Shown piece after piece: positions 47,310 to 59,700 of a stretch of DNA of 64,000 nucleotides. This stretch comes from Volvox africanus (lineage: Eukaryota; Chlorophyta; Chlorophyceae; Chlamydomonadales; Volvocaceae), in the NCBI GenBank assembly GCA_030268105.1, contig BSDZ01000014.1:3787501-3851500 (forward strand), read 5' to 3'. Position 1 is the first letter of the stretch; each line of letters opens with the position of its first letter. The notes under the pieces are model-generated. The model saw only the letters and a list, made by a program, of their open reading frames with translations. It made no database searches and was not told where the DNA came from. Both the position numbers and the translations under genes were made by a program.

Positions 47310-50300
47310 GCTCCAGGGGGGCAGCAGATAGCGGTTGGGCTGGGGCCGCTAGGAGGGCCAGCAGGAGGACACGGACAGCCGCTGGAACGGCCCTTCCATG
47401 GGCCGAGGATGTGGGTGCAGCCGGAGGGAGCAGTGGAAGCGCAGTCGCCGGTCTTGTTGTTGGCTGGCATGATTGGCCAGCTAGCACACAGAATGACCCA
47501 GGGGTCGGTTCGGACTGGAGGGGTTCCCGTCCCAATCCCTCTTTGGGGCGGTACCGGGCGGTTTGAAGGGAACGGGCTGAATCTTTCTTCAGAGGATTTC
47601 GCGAGGGACGGACTAGTGAGATGAGCAGTGCAGGGGGGGGGGGTAGAGTTTTCTTGGGTTGCTTGTTGTTGTACTGTTGTTGTACTCGCACAGCATAGCG
47701 GTCCTGCCGGTCGTATACTGACACAATATTAGGCCTTACCAGTTGAGCCAAAGCTCAAAGTCGAAAGGGCCTTATCCCTGCATGCAGGTTAGGGTTGGGG
47801 GAGGGGGAGGAGTGGGAAGGTGGGGAGGGAGCAGCAGCTGGACCTGACGCCCCCTGGTAATGGTTGACCAGTTGTCGATTGCTCCACGGGGCGGGCGGGT
47901 ACGAACTCCCGCTGCCCTCCCATCCGGACCCGGATCTGGATCCACTTCTTGTTTGATCTCCCGTGCCCTTTTTTGCCGCCATCGGGACACACATCTCTAC
48001 CACCTGGTAGTTACTCGGTCCCATTGGCCCCTTTCGTCACATCCAGGATTGGTGGGGTCTTCGGTTGGGATGTTGATGTTTTGTGCAGCCCTCACATAGC
48101 CTTTCGCCACCTGCCAGCGTAGTGTGGTTGAAGCCGGGGCGGTGTGATGAAGTGGAGGGGCTCCAGGGTGGGGCTCCAGGGGTCCCGGTCTGCGGCGCTT
48201 GTTGCTGGGATGCTCGCGGTGATACCTGTCAGTACGTGAAGAGGGGGTGAGAGGTCTCCTCTGTCGCGGATGGCATGTTCATTGTGATACCTCTCTCTCC
48301 GATTTAGGTACCACCCCCATGCAGCATGCTGGCTGGCTGGCTTGTTCGTTTTTCCGTTTGGTTTGTTGCTGGTTGCTCATTGGTTGGTTGGTTCGTTGAT
48401 GATGATGATGGTTGGCCGGTTCGTGCTGCTGCTGATGTGGTAGGCATGCGGTGCCGGGGGGGGGAAGTCAATCCCCACCTGTGAATTGGAGACTCTTTCT
48501 GTATTTGTGTGTGTGAGTATGTCAATCCTTGTGGGCCTTATTGCTCACCTGAGGCCTGCTGAATATGTTCACATGATTCAGGTGCGGCAACGCGACCGCT
48601 TCACATCGCGCGTCCTCTGCACCCTGTGTGTGCGCGCTCGCTCACGTCCCGCTGTGCGTCTGTCTGCATGTCTGCATGTATGTCCAGCTGTCCATCTGTC
48701 GCCTCCGTGGACCCAGGCAGGTAGGTGCCTTACCAGCGCGCAGAGAGTGAGAAAGCGATTGTTGATGCGCACTGAGGGAAAGGGGAGCTGGCAGTGGCTG
48801 TGTTCCAGCGCCTGCCAGTGCGCTGCGAGCCACAGCTGAGATGGAAAGCCGCTCCAGGGTCGGGCGCGAGGAGGTAATCTAAGCCGGTGTGATATTTTTG
48901 GCAGCTGGTAGTTGGTAGTTGGGAGTTGCGGTGATTCTGGGGAAATTGTGCAGTGTCCCGGAGTTGTTGTGTCCTGATCGCAGCCACAGCGGCGTCAGGG
49001 CTATGGTACCCGTCCGTCCGTCCGTCCGTCTGTCCGTCTATTTATCTGTCTGTTAGCAGCCGCACAGACCTACACAGGGTTATTGCGTTTCAGTCCAGGG
49101 AAGGCGGGAAGGAGGGAGGTGGCTTCCATTGGAATCTTAATGATGACGAATCAGTGGTGGTCATGGAGGGGACCAACCTCTCCTTGTTCCCCATGCACAT
49201 GTAGGTCAAAGTGATTATATCCCTATGACGTGAAAGTGTCTTGGTTTGTTTATTGATGCTTATGACGGCTGGCGTGCAAACACGTGTATATGGGTGAGGG
49301 TGAGGGTGTGGGGGATTGGGTGCGCTAGTTGGTTGGTGAAGATCGCGCCGGAGTGTTCGCGGGGAGTGTACGAGCTATGAGTGTCGCGCTCCCACTGACC
49401 CGAACGCGGGAAATAAACACTTCAAATATTTGTTTCAGGGCGCTAAGCCTCAAGGGGGCGCGCGGTGCAAGGTTTGGTGCTCTTTTTGCTGTTGCTGTTG
49501 TGTGTGTGTGTGTGTGTGTGTATACGTGTGTCTATGTGTATGTGTGTTGGGGTTCAGGTATTGGGGGCATCGACTTCATGGCACACTAGATGTTAAGATC
49601 AACTTGGTTACCTTGCAAAAGTAGTCACAGAGGAGCAGAGGCTCGCGAGAGTGGATTTCATACAGCCATTAACGGCCGATGAGTGTACGTCTCCTCAAGT
49701 ACTTAAATTTGGAATGTAAGGGCTCTAGAAGGGGGGGGTATAGGGAGTGATTTGGCGCGCTTTTTGGTTATACATTTTTCCGCCATCAAGGGTTTGCTTT
49801 TTTTCCTAAGATCCGGTGGACTTGCCGCATTTTGCCGCATAACGGTACGGTAGTGAGTTAGTTCGTCAGAGCACAAAAGTTGATACCTGAAAGATGTGCG
49901 CAAGCCGGAAAAATGTCTTATGTAATGATGAAATAAGCATTGAATTGCTTGGCGGCACTTTTTACACAATCTCTCTGTACAATCCCCGCCAGGCCCCGTT
50001 TACCTTTCCCTCCCTGCGCTGTTTCAACACACTCTTTTAAGGTAGCGGCGTTGCATTAGCGGCGTTGCATTAGCGGCGGCCGCCCAGAGGAACCCGCATC
50101 GTTCGGGCTTTACGATTTGAGGCGGCCGTAATGCAACGCTACCGCTACCTTAACGTCTATCAAGGCCCCTCTGGTTCGCTTAGGGCTGACGCATAGATTT
50201 CAAGTCAAGCGCTCCTATGTTGTTAGAAGAGCGTTCCTCTCGGGAATTTTAGAGACGTTGATGACCTTGGTGCTCCAAGGGTTTAAGCCTCGGGATGCAT

Positions 50301-50674
50301 ACGGACCCGTGGACCACCGTCGACCACCGCATATCTAAAACGCAGCACGAAGTTTGTGGAATTTGGGGGTTGTGGAAATTTGTCGATATGCTGCATGACC
50401 ACCAAAGCCTCGACCAAATGATCATCGGGGACGGAAGCTTAGAAGGTCCGTCGCTCCGCCCCTAATCGAACGTCGGCAGCCCGACGTAACTTCCCCTCGG
50501 CTGAAACTTTTGCCATTTTTCATCCCATAAAGGGTACTGCACATTAATCCTATTGACTTACCGATAATTTAATATCGATTTGTTTATAAGATATGTTTAA
50601 AAGTATCATGGCACGAAACCCGTAACGCCAAAATGGTGCCTGGAAAGCGGTATGAGAGCGTTAGTTCGAAGCAT
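47310..50674. other. Intergenic space between HET/TIR-TPR and CD36-like genes
   Basis: About 3.4 kb between two plus-strand genes. It should contain the 3' UTR of the first and the promoter of the second. Open frames show no family motifs. Features seen: a run of 11 G near 47632, (CCGT)n near 49013-49040, (GT)n near 49500-49520, and a fold-back at 50037-50153. A plus-strand TGTAA lies at 49715, far from the proposed stop. Confidence 0.55.
50037..50153. repeat. Small fold-back element with TTAA ends
   Basis: TTAAGGTAGCGG at 50037-50049 pairs with CCGCTACCTTAA at 50142-50153, and the inner CGTTGCATTA block pairs with TAATGCAACG. The left arm contains an extra tandem copy of GCGGCGTTGCATTA. About 117 bp in total, with GC-rich arms. 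It looks like a degenerate miniature inverted-repeat element; TTAA ends recall piggyBac-type targets, but this is inference. Confidence 0.6.
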
Positions 50675-50680
50675 TATATA
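50675..50680 (+). promoter_or_regulatory. Candidate TATA element of the CD36-like gene
   Basis: TATATA about 29 bases upstream of the proposed start ATG at 50709. If it is a true TATA box the 5' leader would be only a few bases long. That is unusual, so either the leader is very short or the element is fortuitous. Confidence 0.25.
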
Positions 50681-50708
50681 GAGAAGCTCCATAGATCAAG
50701 CATTTAAA

Positions 50709-53700
50709 ATGGCTTCGGCGTTGGCGTTAGCTTGTCGGAGTGTCTCGGTTGTCGCGGCCATCGGCGCGGTTTTTTTTACTGTACTTGGCTACTTTGGACC
50801 GAAGATTGTGGAAGATGCTCTTCATAAAGGGGTAAGGCTAGCTAATCTCAGAGCTTGTTGGGCCTGCCCTGTCCCAAGGGCCATGGGTTGCCATCGATTG
50901 CAGCTTGCGACTGTCCCGCGAGACTCCATTGTAACATAAAGTGCCCCTGGCGATATAATGATGAGTCTCAACCCTTCTGTGTATGCTACCTGTCACGCCT
51001 GTCCTCGAAGCTAGTGATTGTGCTTCCCGACCCATATCGCACTGTCTGACTCGCAGATACTTGAGAACATTGTTTGGCGTCCGGATTCACCACCGGCAGT
51101 ACATGGTGGGTGAAGGCGGCATTTTACATCTGCCAGCATGGAACGCCTCGTTACCCTTCCCTTCGGAGCATCCTGTTGGAAGACCACTAACATGACGGAG
51201 GGAACTTGCCGCAGTGACTTTCTCTGTTTCCCTCCCCCTCTCTCCCGTCCTGATACTTTGATGTGTATGTTCAGGATATGTCGTGCATGCATGGAACGCA
51301 CACAATGGGGTTTGCAGTTGTGCAGGTGTTGAGGTGCACACTCACCTCACCTCACCTCACCTCACCTCACCTCACCTCACCTCACCTCACCTCACCTCAC
51401 CTCACCTCACCTCACCTCACCTCACCTCACCTCACCTCACCTCACTTCTCAGGGCGCATCTTGACATCTCCCACGTGTCACTGCCCTTCGCTCTTTCTCC
51501 GCGTCCTTTAGCTCCCTATCTTAGGGTTTCGTCAATCTGTTTGCCTTCGCGACCGCATTGGCAACTCCCCCCCCTCGCAGCCCGGTTCCGAGGGGATCCG
51601 GATCCCAGCGGTGAGCCGGATTATTTCCGGATCTGGATTTGGAATATAACCAACCTGCCTGATGTCAGAAAAGGCGCCAAACCCAAAATGGTGCGCGAGT
51701 GTTGAATCGTTACCCACTGCCCAGGAGCCCTCCAGCATTCTAGTTCTGTACTGGGGTTGATGACCTGCATGCAGGAAGGGGTTAGCGGGTTAGGGGGGGA
51801 GCGTTGCAAAGCAGTATACCCTTAATCATATTCCTTCGACCCACCTCTCCCACCCCTCGCGTCATGGGCTCGCCATCTCCCCCCTCCTTTACCCCCTCGT
51901 AACGCCACACAACCCCCAGAACACCTGCCTCAATCTCATGGAGTATGCATGTCGCTATAAGCTTGGGATTATACCGAAATCCTCATGATTGTACCAACAA
52001 ATATGAAGCGGCTGAATAATAGTAGTGACAAAAAAGAGGACAGGACAGGCTGAAGCGATTTATGGTTTACAAAAAGCAAAAACATTTTCCGAAAGGCAAA
52101 AGTCAAGGCAAACTTGCAAAGGCAAGTTTACAAAAGGTCATCGAACCTCCCCTATCCGGCATACAGTTGCTTTGAACTCACGCCAACGCCACCACCGCTG
52201 CGGGCATCACTGTCACAATGTCGAATGAGTGCACTGCATCCTGGCCTGCTGGTGGTACGGCAGCAGCTGCGGCACGCCCTCTCAACCAGTGCGGTGGTTC
52301 AGGCGCCTTTTGGAAAGGGGGGTGCTTGAAACGTTTTTCCTGACGGCATGTCCCTCCCCGCTTCGTGCGGTTTTATTTCCCCCGGTGGTGGTGATGGGGC
52401 CTTCTTTGGCAGGCGGAGGTGGGACCGCTGACGTACGTCAAATCACGTGTACGACTGGATCCGCGATGGAATGCGTACGGCCGCGTGACGGTCAAGGTAG
52501 GTAGAGGATATTGGCTTTTAGACGTTGATGGGTGAGTGGGGCCCGAGGGCGCCGCCTGTACGCCTGCATGACCTGGCAAGACACGGCTGCTGTTGACCAG
52601 CACCTGGGCCCGATGACGTTCTTTGGACCAACCTGGCCAACCTGGGAACTGAAAAGGCGGCGCCAGAAAAAGTTGGTTAACCCCACGCAAATATGTTGCC
52701 CACCTCGTTGGTAAGGCACCGATTTGGGGTTTTGCCTTCTTTTCCAGCCTATGGCGGCAGCGTCAGTGAAATGAAGAAGGCCGTTGAGAAGGAGCACAGC
52801 GGGTTGCGCAGAGCGGCCTGGGATTCCTGATGGCGGATAAATTGAATCTACAATCTCTGTACTGTACGTGATACGACAGTTCGAATCTGTACGGTTTCCC
52901 AACCGCCCTGTATGTACGACTGCAGGAATGGGATTACCATATATTCGTACCGGAGCTCTCGGCCGCAAGCCCCGACAACGAAATCGTGACGCTTAACCTG
53001 CCTTTGGTTGGCGTTCTAGAAATACTGCATTCGTACAGCTCGACAGCCGTACAACCGCTTCTGGACGTGCTGGTGGGCGTGCTCTCAAAATGGCGGGACG
53101 AGCACGTGGACGGGTTGTTTACGAGGCGTACGGCAGGGGAGCTGATTTGGGGTTACGAGGTACGGAAGGAAGCGTTAACAGGTCTTCCCCTTTTCCCTTC
53201 CCCCTACGTCGACGGACTTTGTGAGATGTGGTGTGGTGTGGTATATGGCATGTGATGTGATATATTCGAGCTAATTGATTCATTCATGCTCATGGTCGGT
53301 GGCAGGAAAGGAAAGACGACGACACAAGCAGTGCGTAACAGCTGCATTTGTGATATGGAGATATTGAATATATAATTATTCTTTTTGCTCTTTATCATTT
53401 CCTTGCGTCCTCTCAGCTGTCAGGTCGCGCAGCTTGTACATATACATATACATGTCGTCTGCCTGGCAAGACACCTAGCGGCGAACAAACGAAACGAAGG
53501 ATAGGATCACCCTATCATGGGGCAAACCTTATATTAAGGGTAAGGTCTCTGCGGGACACAGATGTAAGGGCGCTTCATTTTTGCGGGTCATAGCTTATTC
53601 ATTTCGGCGGCGGCCCCACTCACTATCTATGTCGTATGCTAGGTGTGCGCCCGGACCTTGTTAGGTGTGTCGCGATGAGGACATGTCAGATAGCCTGTTT

Positions 53701-56700
53701 TGGCGCCGAGGTATTTGCATTATGTCACGTGTAAATGTTAGCCTTAACTGCATCCATGGTGACCCTGTGTGTGTGTGTAAAGTAATTATATAGGAACCTT
53801 CGTATCTGTCGAACGTCCTGACAAATGAAGGTTGCTTTCTTGTTAATATGCCGTACATTGCAAACGCGTCTGTTTTGGCCCACAGTACTGACTGACCCTT
53901 AGACGTAGAGGCAGATTATCCCGAGTTGATGTCTAATCTCAATGTACGGCTTATACATACGTACGGGACGGATGTAAAGACAGTTCAACGCCTGGTTATA
54001 TAGATAGGTAGATAGATAGATACAAGGCTCATCTGTTTGCCAGGTTGACAAGTTGATGAAGTGCGGCCGGCTGGGAACGGGATGGGAAAACACGCTGTGA
54101 AGTCGACTGACAGAAGCTGTGTTGCTGATGACGCATGGTAGACGGTCGACATGACGACCCTCTGTGCGCGGTAGATGGACGTTTTGCAGTCCCGATACAT
54201 AGGAGGTGTGGGTATGCAGGAAAGAAGCTAGCAGCGGTATTTGATCGCGATCCTAAACCCCCTAAAAAAAGGTCCGATATGTTACGGGCGGTGCCTACCT
54301 GGGACAGTGCGATGCCAGTCCATGGCTGCCGGTCCTGGAGAGGGGAGGGATTAGACCCAGCTCTTCCATGCTTTCGTTTCGTTGCGTCCATTTCTTCGTC
54401 CATTTCCATTTCTTCCTCCATTTCGTTCTTCTGCATTTCTTTCTCCTTCTTGCATACTCGCTCCGGCTCCAGGACCTGCTTCTCCAGCGGCTATCAATGC
54501 TGCTGGGTTCCACCTTCGTCAAGTCCACTCGGGTTCAGCTGCTGAGGAATGACTCGCTGGAGGAGGTCATGGCGCGGCGGGTGGGAGCGGGAAGAGTGGT
54601 GGGGGATATCGACGACAGGGTTATTGAGAGACCAGTTCGATATCACACGGAGAAAGGAAGCAGGCCCAGAAATGAACGCCTCGTTAGCTAGCTCGAATTT
54701 TCAGTATAACCTAACGAGGGTGCCCGCCAGATGATGGCCGCGTGTAATCTAGCGTCCATTGCACGGCGGTGTGACATTGTACGATCTCAAGACGCGTCCT
54801 TGCACGGCGCACAATCTGCTGCATCATACCCTGCCTACCGGAAGCACATTTCCGTTTTTGAAGGCGACGTGCAATTCGAGTGTTGTGGCGAAAACCAGTG
54901 GTTACGATGTGCGTGCCTCTAACACCTTTAGACTCCAACTCTGGTGTCCCCAAACGGTTTGCATACAGCAGGGCGTTGATAATGTCATCGATACCGGCTG
55001 GCGGCCCACGGAAACTCCAGAGGTGGAGGTGGCAGTAGCAACGATGGCAGGGGCAGAGGAGGCTGTTGCCAAATTAGGCTACATGTACGGTGGCAGTAGC
55101 AGTGATGCCAGTGCCAGTGCCAGCCCCAGCAGATTGGGAAAAATGAGCCAACAGTCCAAGTTTGGCTATGTGTACGACACGCTGCGAATCTGGAATGTAG
55201 GTTAATTCTGTGGAATAATGTGTGTGGGCGGGGTTCTGATGCCCATGAAGGCGGCGACAGGGGCAGAGGGTGGGGCGATTCAGGTCCTGATGCCACGGTG
55301 TTTGCTGTACATCGTCGTCACCTGCCTTCTCCCCTCCCCACACGCCCCTTGTTTTTTGGTACGCACATATGTACAGATGGAAATGGAGTCCGGGTGGCGG
55401 GAGGTCACATCCTGGGGTCCTAATTGCAGGGAGCCCGTACGGGGTACCGATGCGTTCCAGTTCCGACCAAGTCTGGATCGTAATTCCGTACTGCGGGTGT
55501 GGATTGCCGAGCTTTTCAGGTACGACGTACGATTAGATCTTTATGACCGCACGCCGGAACAGGAAAAGCAGTCCAGGAGGCGAGTGGAGACGAGAGGAGG
55601 GGGATTATAATGACACGGGCGGGGCCGGCAGTAGGGTTGTCGGCTGTTGCCTTCATGCTGTTGACGTACGCCGCCGTACATCGCCATATCCAGTACGGAG
55701 CTTAGACCTGGTATCAAGCATGATCGATGGTACTAGTTGACGGAAGACCAGCCACTCAACTAGTCAATCCAAATCAACTAAACTAAGCATTTCTCGTTGA
55801 CCATTCATAACAGATCCGCTGAACTAATCCACGTGGCTGACGAGGAACTGTACGGCATTGGGCTTTTACGGTTCATACCGGTAGGTAGGGAGATGGTAGG
55901 GTACTGAAGGGGAGTTTGTTTGGAATGTGTTTATTCTTGAATCCCTCTTCCCTGCTCATGGACTTATCTGCACGTCTAAACGTTAAGTACCAAGTGCCGA
56001 TTGCTCACAAAACAGACCAAAGCATTCGGACGAGCTTTCAGGGGCAGCGAAAGACTTCAGGAGGGAAAAGGTCACAACTTACAGTAAAATGGATGCGATG
56101 CGGTGCATTTGGCTATCAGAACCGATGCCAGGCAATCATCATCTAACCGGTTAGATGATGATTGCCTGGCATCGGTTCTGATAGCCAAATGTACCGGCTA
56201 TCAATGCTCAGGCTTGGCTCGGGCCAAACGTAGTGTAATATAGTTCAATATGATAATGTTGAACTATATTTAAATTGTGTTTATTAGTTGGTCGAGCGGG
56301 GTCCATGCACACCACTGGACCTCCCCGTGGAGGTGGTTTTCATTTCAGTTGGGCGGCATATACACGTACGGATGCCACATATACATCCGGAAGCCCTGAT
56401 AAACAACAACAAACCCCGTCTGCAACGGCCCTACATCCATCCTTCATAACGTGTCACATCCATCATCGGGTTCAGGACCCGAGGGAGGCGGAACCGGACC
56501 CATGTCACCATCAGTTTATTCGGGGCCTTGCCAACGTGACCGTACCGATGGCAGTTGGCCCTAACGGGAATGGCAGCTCTGAAGCCGCCCACGGGGTGCC
56601 TCTTCTGATGTCTCTTCCACATTATTGCCTGGTGAGGGGTCGGGAGGGGAAGGGGGGGAAAGGGGCGGGGAGAGGGAGGGAGACGACATTGAAACGGACC

Positions 56701-59700
56701 GCACTGTAGCGGGTGCAGCCCATTGGTTCCTGGTTCCTTCAACCGCTGGGTAGCCATCATCCCTTCCTGCGTCCCGGACCTTGCTGCAGGTGGACGAGGC
56801 CGTGTCTGCGGCCCTGGAAGGAATATTCTGTGACCCGGCTCATCACGGAATATTCCTGGATGTGGAACCCATCACTGGTGAGTGATGTTGAATGACGGAT
56901 TGTGACGTTGATGATGTACACATATATGTACTTAAATGTATGAATGCGAATGGAAGGACGGACGGACAGAGGGGAAGCCGGTGGAAATGTCCCACGCAAC
57001 GTTTGTAAAAACATCCATCCATTCGAATAAACACATTGTTGCGCACATCATTTTGGTTGGCATTATGATTTGTGTGTTCATCACTTCTCTATACCAATAT
57101 GTAAAATATAATATACAATATAAATAGTAAATCTATTGAGACGTAGACTATCAGACATAAGGAAGTCTGACGTAATTACGAGAAATTATAAGTTACATAT
57201 TATCTGATAGTAAAAGAATTCCAAATAGTTTCTTCTGGAGTCGGCACATATACTTGCGCGTATAGCACTACAAACTGTACGAGCATGGGTCGATAGCGTA
57301 CCGCCGAGTACAGCTACAACATCACGATTGTTGCTTGAACGGATCGTTAATACACCATTTTATAACACGCCCCCTCGAGACGTACCTAGCAACAATTGAT
57401 AGAAGATAACTCCAACCAGGAACTCTTCTTGAAACCAAAAACACGAAGCCAAACGAGCTCACCCTAAGTAAACTCCAAAAGCTTGCTTGGCCAACCCCAT
57501 GGCCGTAATGCACTTCCGAAACTTGATCTCTCCAAGTGCTTTAGCTAGCACATCTGCTACCATATCCTCCGTCGAATAGTGAGACAAGGCAACTTCCTTC
57601 CGCAGGACTCGTTCCCGCACTAGGTGATGTTGCACGTCGATGTGCTTAGAACGAACCGACATTATCAGGTTGTTCCCAAGGCTCATCGATCCCTGGAAAT
57701 CCGTTCGAATCTCAATAGCCTGTGTCCCCAGACCCAAGTCTCTGGCCAGCTTGCGAAGCCAAAGTGCCTCCCGCACTGCAGCTGCCGTGGCCTGGTACTC
57801 TGCCTCCACTGTTGAAGCTGCCGCCGTGAGCTGCAATTGGCTGTTCCAGCTGATAGCTGCGCCGTTTAGCAAGAATACGTAGCCGGTTGTGGACTACCAG
57901 ACGAGTGGCTGGATCTCCAGCCCAGTCGGAATCACTGTAGCCCACCATGGCAAGATCGCCATCTCCGTCAAAGCATAGTCCGAGCTCCTTGGTACCCGCC
58001 AGGTATCGTAGCACCCCCAAAGCCAAGCCCATGTGAACCTTAGATGGCTTGCCCATAAAGCGCGCCAGAACGCTCATCGCCTGCGCGATATCCAGTCTTG
58101 TGCTCGTCGCCAGGTAGTTCAATTCGCCGACAAGCGCCCTGTACTTGGTGTTGTCTACGAGCTCCTTGTTGTTGTCGTCTGCTGGCAGAGCTCTAGTACC
58201 AGGAGGTAGTGGAGTCTTTCGAGGCTTTGCGTTGACGAGTTGATGCCGCTGCAGCAGCTCCTCAATATAGCGTCGCTGCGATAGCTTTACCTCCCCGTGT
58301 GCTCCCCGGCTTATCTCCATACCCAGGAAAACTTTTGCCTCTCCAAGATCTCGAATCTTGAAGGCTTGTCCGATTGCTGCTTTCACTCTCCTGATGAGTG
58401 CCTCGTCTTTTGAGGTGATGATATGTCGTCCACGTGCACCAGCAGGTAGACGATCTCCTTCTCGTCCCTCTTGATGAACAGTGCTGGGTCCGCTACTGAC
58501 GGTTTGAACCCCAGCTTGTCCAGCTCCGCCGCTAGCTTCATATACCAGCAGCGTGGGGCCTGTTTCAGCCCGTAGATTGAGCGTAGAAGCCTGCACGCCT
58601 GCTCAGGATCCGCTGACTTGTAACCAGGCGGCTGCTCCATCCAGAGCTCCTCCTCTAGCTCCCCATTCAGGAAAGCTGTCGAAACGTCTAGCTGATGGAT
58701 CGGCATACCTTTTGCCGCAGCCACCGCCAGGAGCATACGAAGCGAAGCAAAACGCGAGGTTGGAGCAAATAGCTCCTCATAATCAATCCCCGCCCGCTGC
58801 TCGTAGCCCTTCGCCACCAAACGTGCCTTGTAGCGCTCGATCTCGCCATCCTCTGCACGTTTGACCTTATACACCCACCGACAAGGCAGAATCCGCGCAC
58901 CAGTCGGTGGTTTGCTAGCTCCCATGTCCCGTTTGTGAGCTGTGCCGAGATCTCATCCGTGGCACGTCTCCACTCTTCAGAATATGGGCCGTCAGTGGCC
59001 TCCTGGTATGAAGCTGGCTCTGGTACTTCTTCCTCGATTGCAGCATTGATCCGCCCGAACGTAACCCTTCCGTTGGGCTCATGCCTCCATTCAATCAGTC
59101 GCTTTCGCTCACGTAGCGGATAGCGACGTTCCTGCATAGTGGCATCCGTACCGCCATTGTTGTGGTCCTGCTGCTGTACCAGTCCTCCTCCTCTCGTTGA
59201 GTCTCCACCATTGCCTCCACGGGACTGCTCTGTATTTTGCGTCCGGGGGAACTGTGCTGCTGGAATGCCTCCGTGCCTCTGGCGCCGCTGTCTGGCCGCT
59301 GCTGGTGGATGCACCATGGTTCACTTCAGCAGCTCCCTGGTCCATGTCGGTGTTGACCGGCGTATCTCCGCCGCCCCCTGGCGACGGAACGCCGCCAGAC
59401 TCCTCGACATCCTCCTCGTCGGAATCCTCATAGCGATCTCCAACTGTTGACTCGTCGAACTTGACTGTCGAGTGGGTGCTGATGACATTGTTGATCAAGA
59501 TGCGGTACTGCCTCCCTTGCTCGTATCCAACCAGCACTCCTTTTTTACTCACGGGTTGCAGCTTGTTCCGCTTTTCCTTCGGCACGTGTGCATATGCGGT
59601 ACTGCCGAAAACTCTCAGATGGCTTATGTCTGGCTTCACCCGCATGAACGCCTCATGGGGCGTTACTGATGCCCTCACGACCGGTGAAACGTTGCGCAAA

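Noticed and set aside
46880..47751. Val/Cys-rich 282-codon frame on the minus strand
   Set aside because: Mostly CACAGA microsatellite translation.
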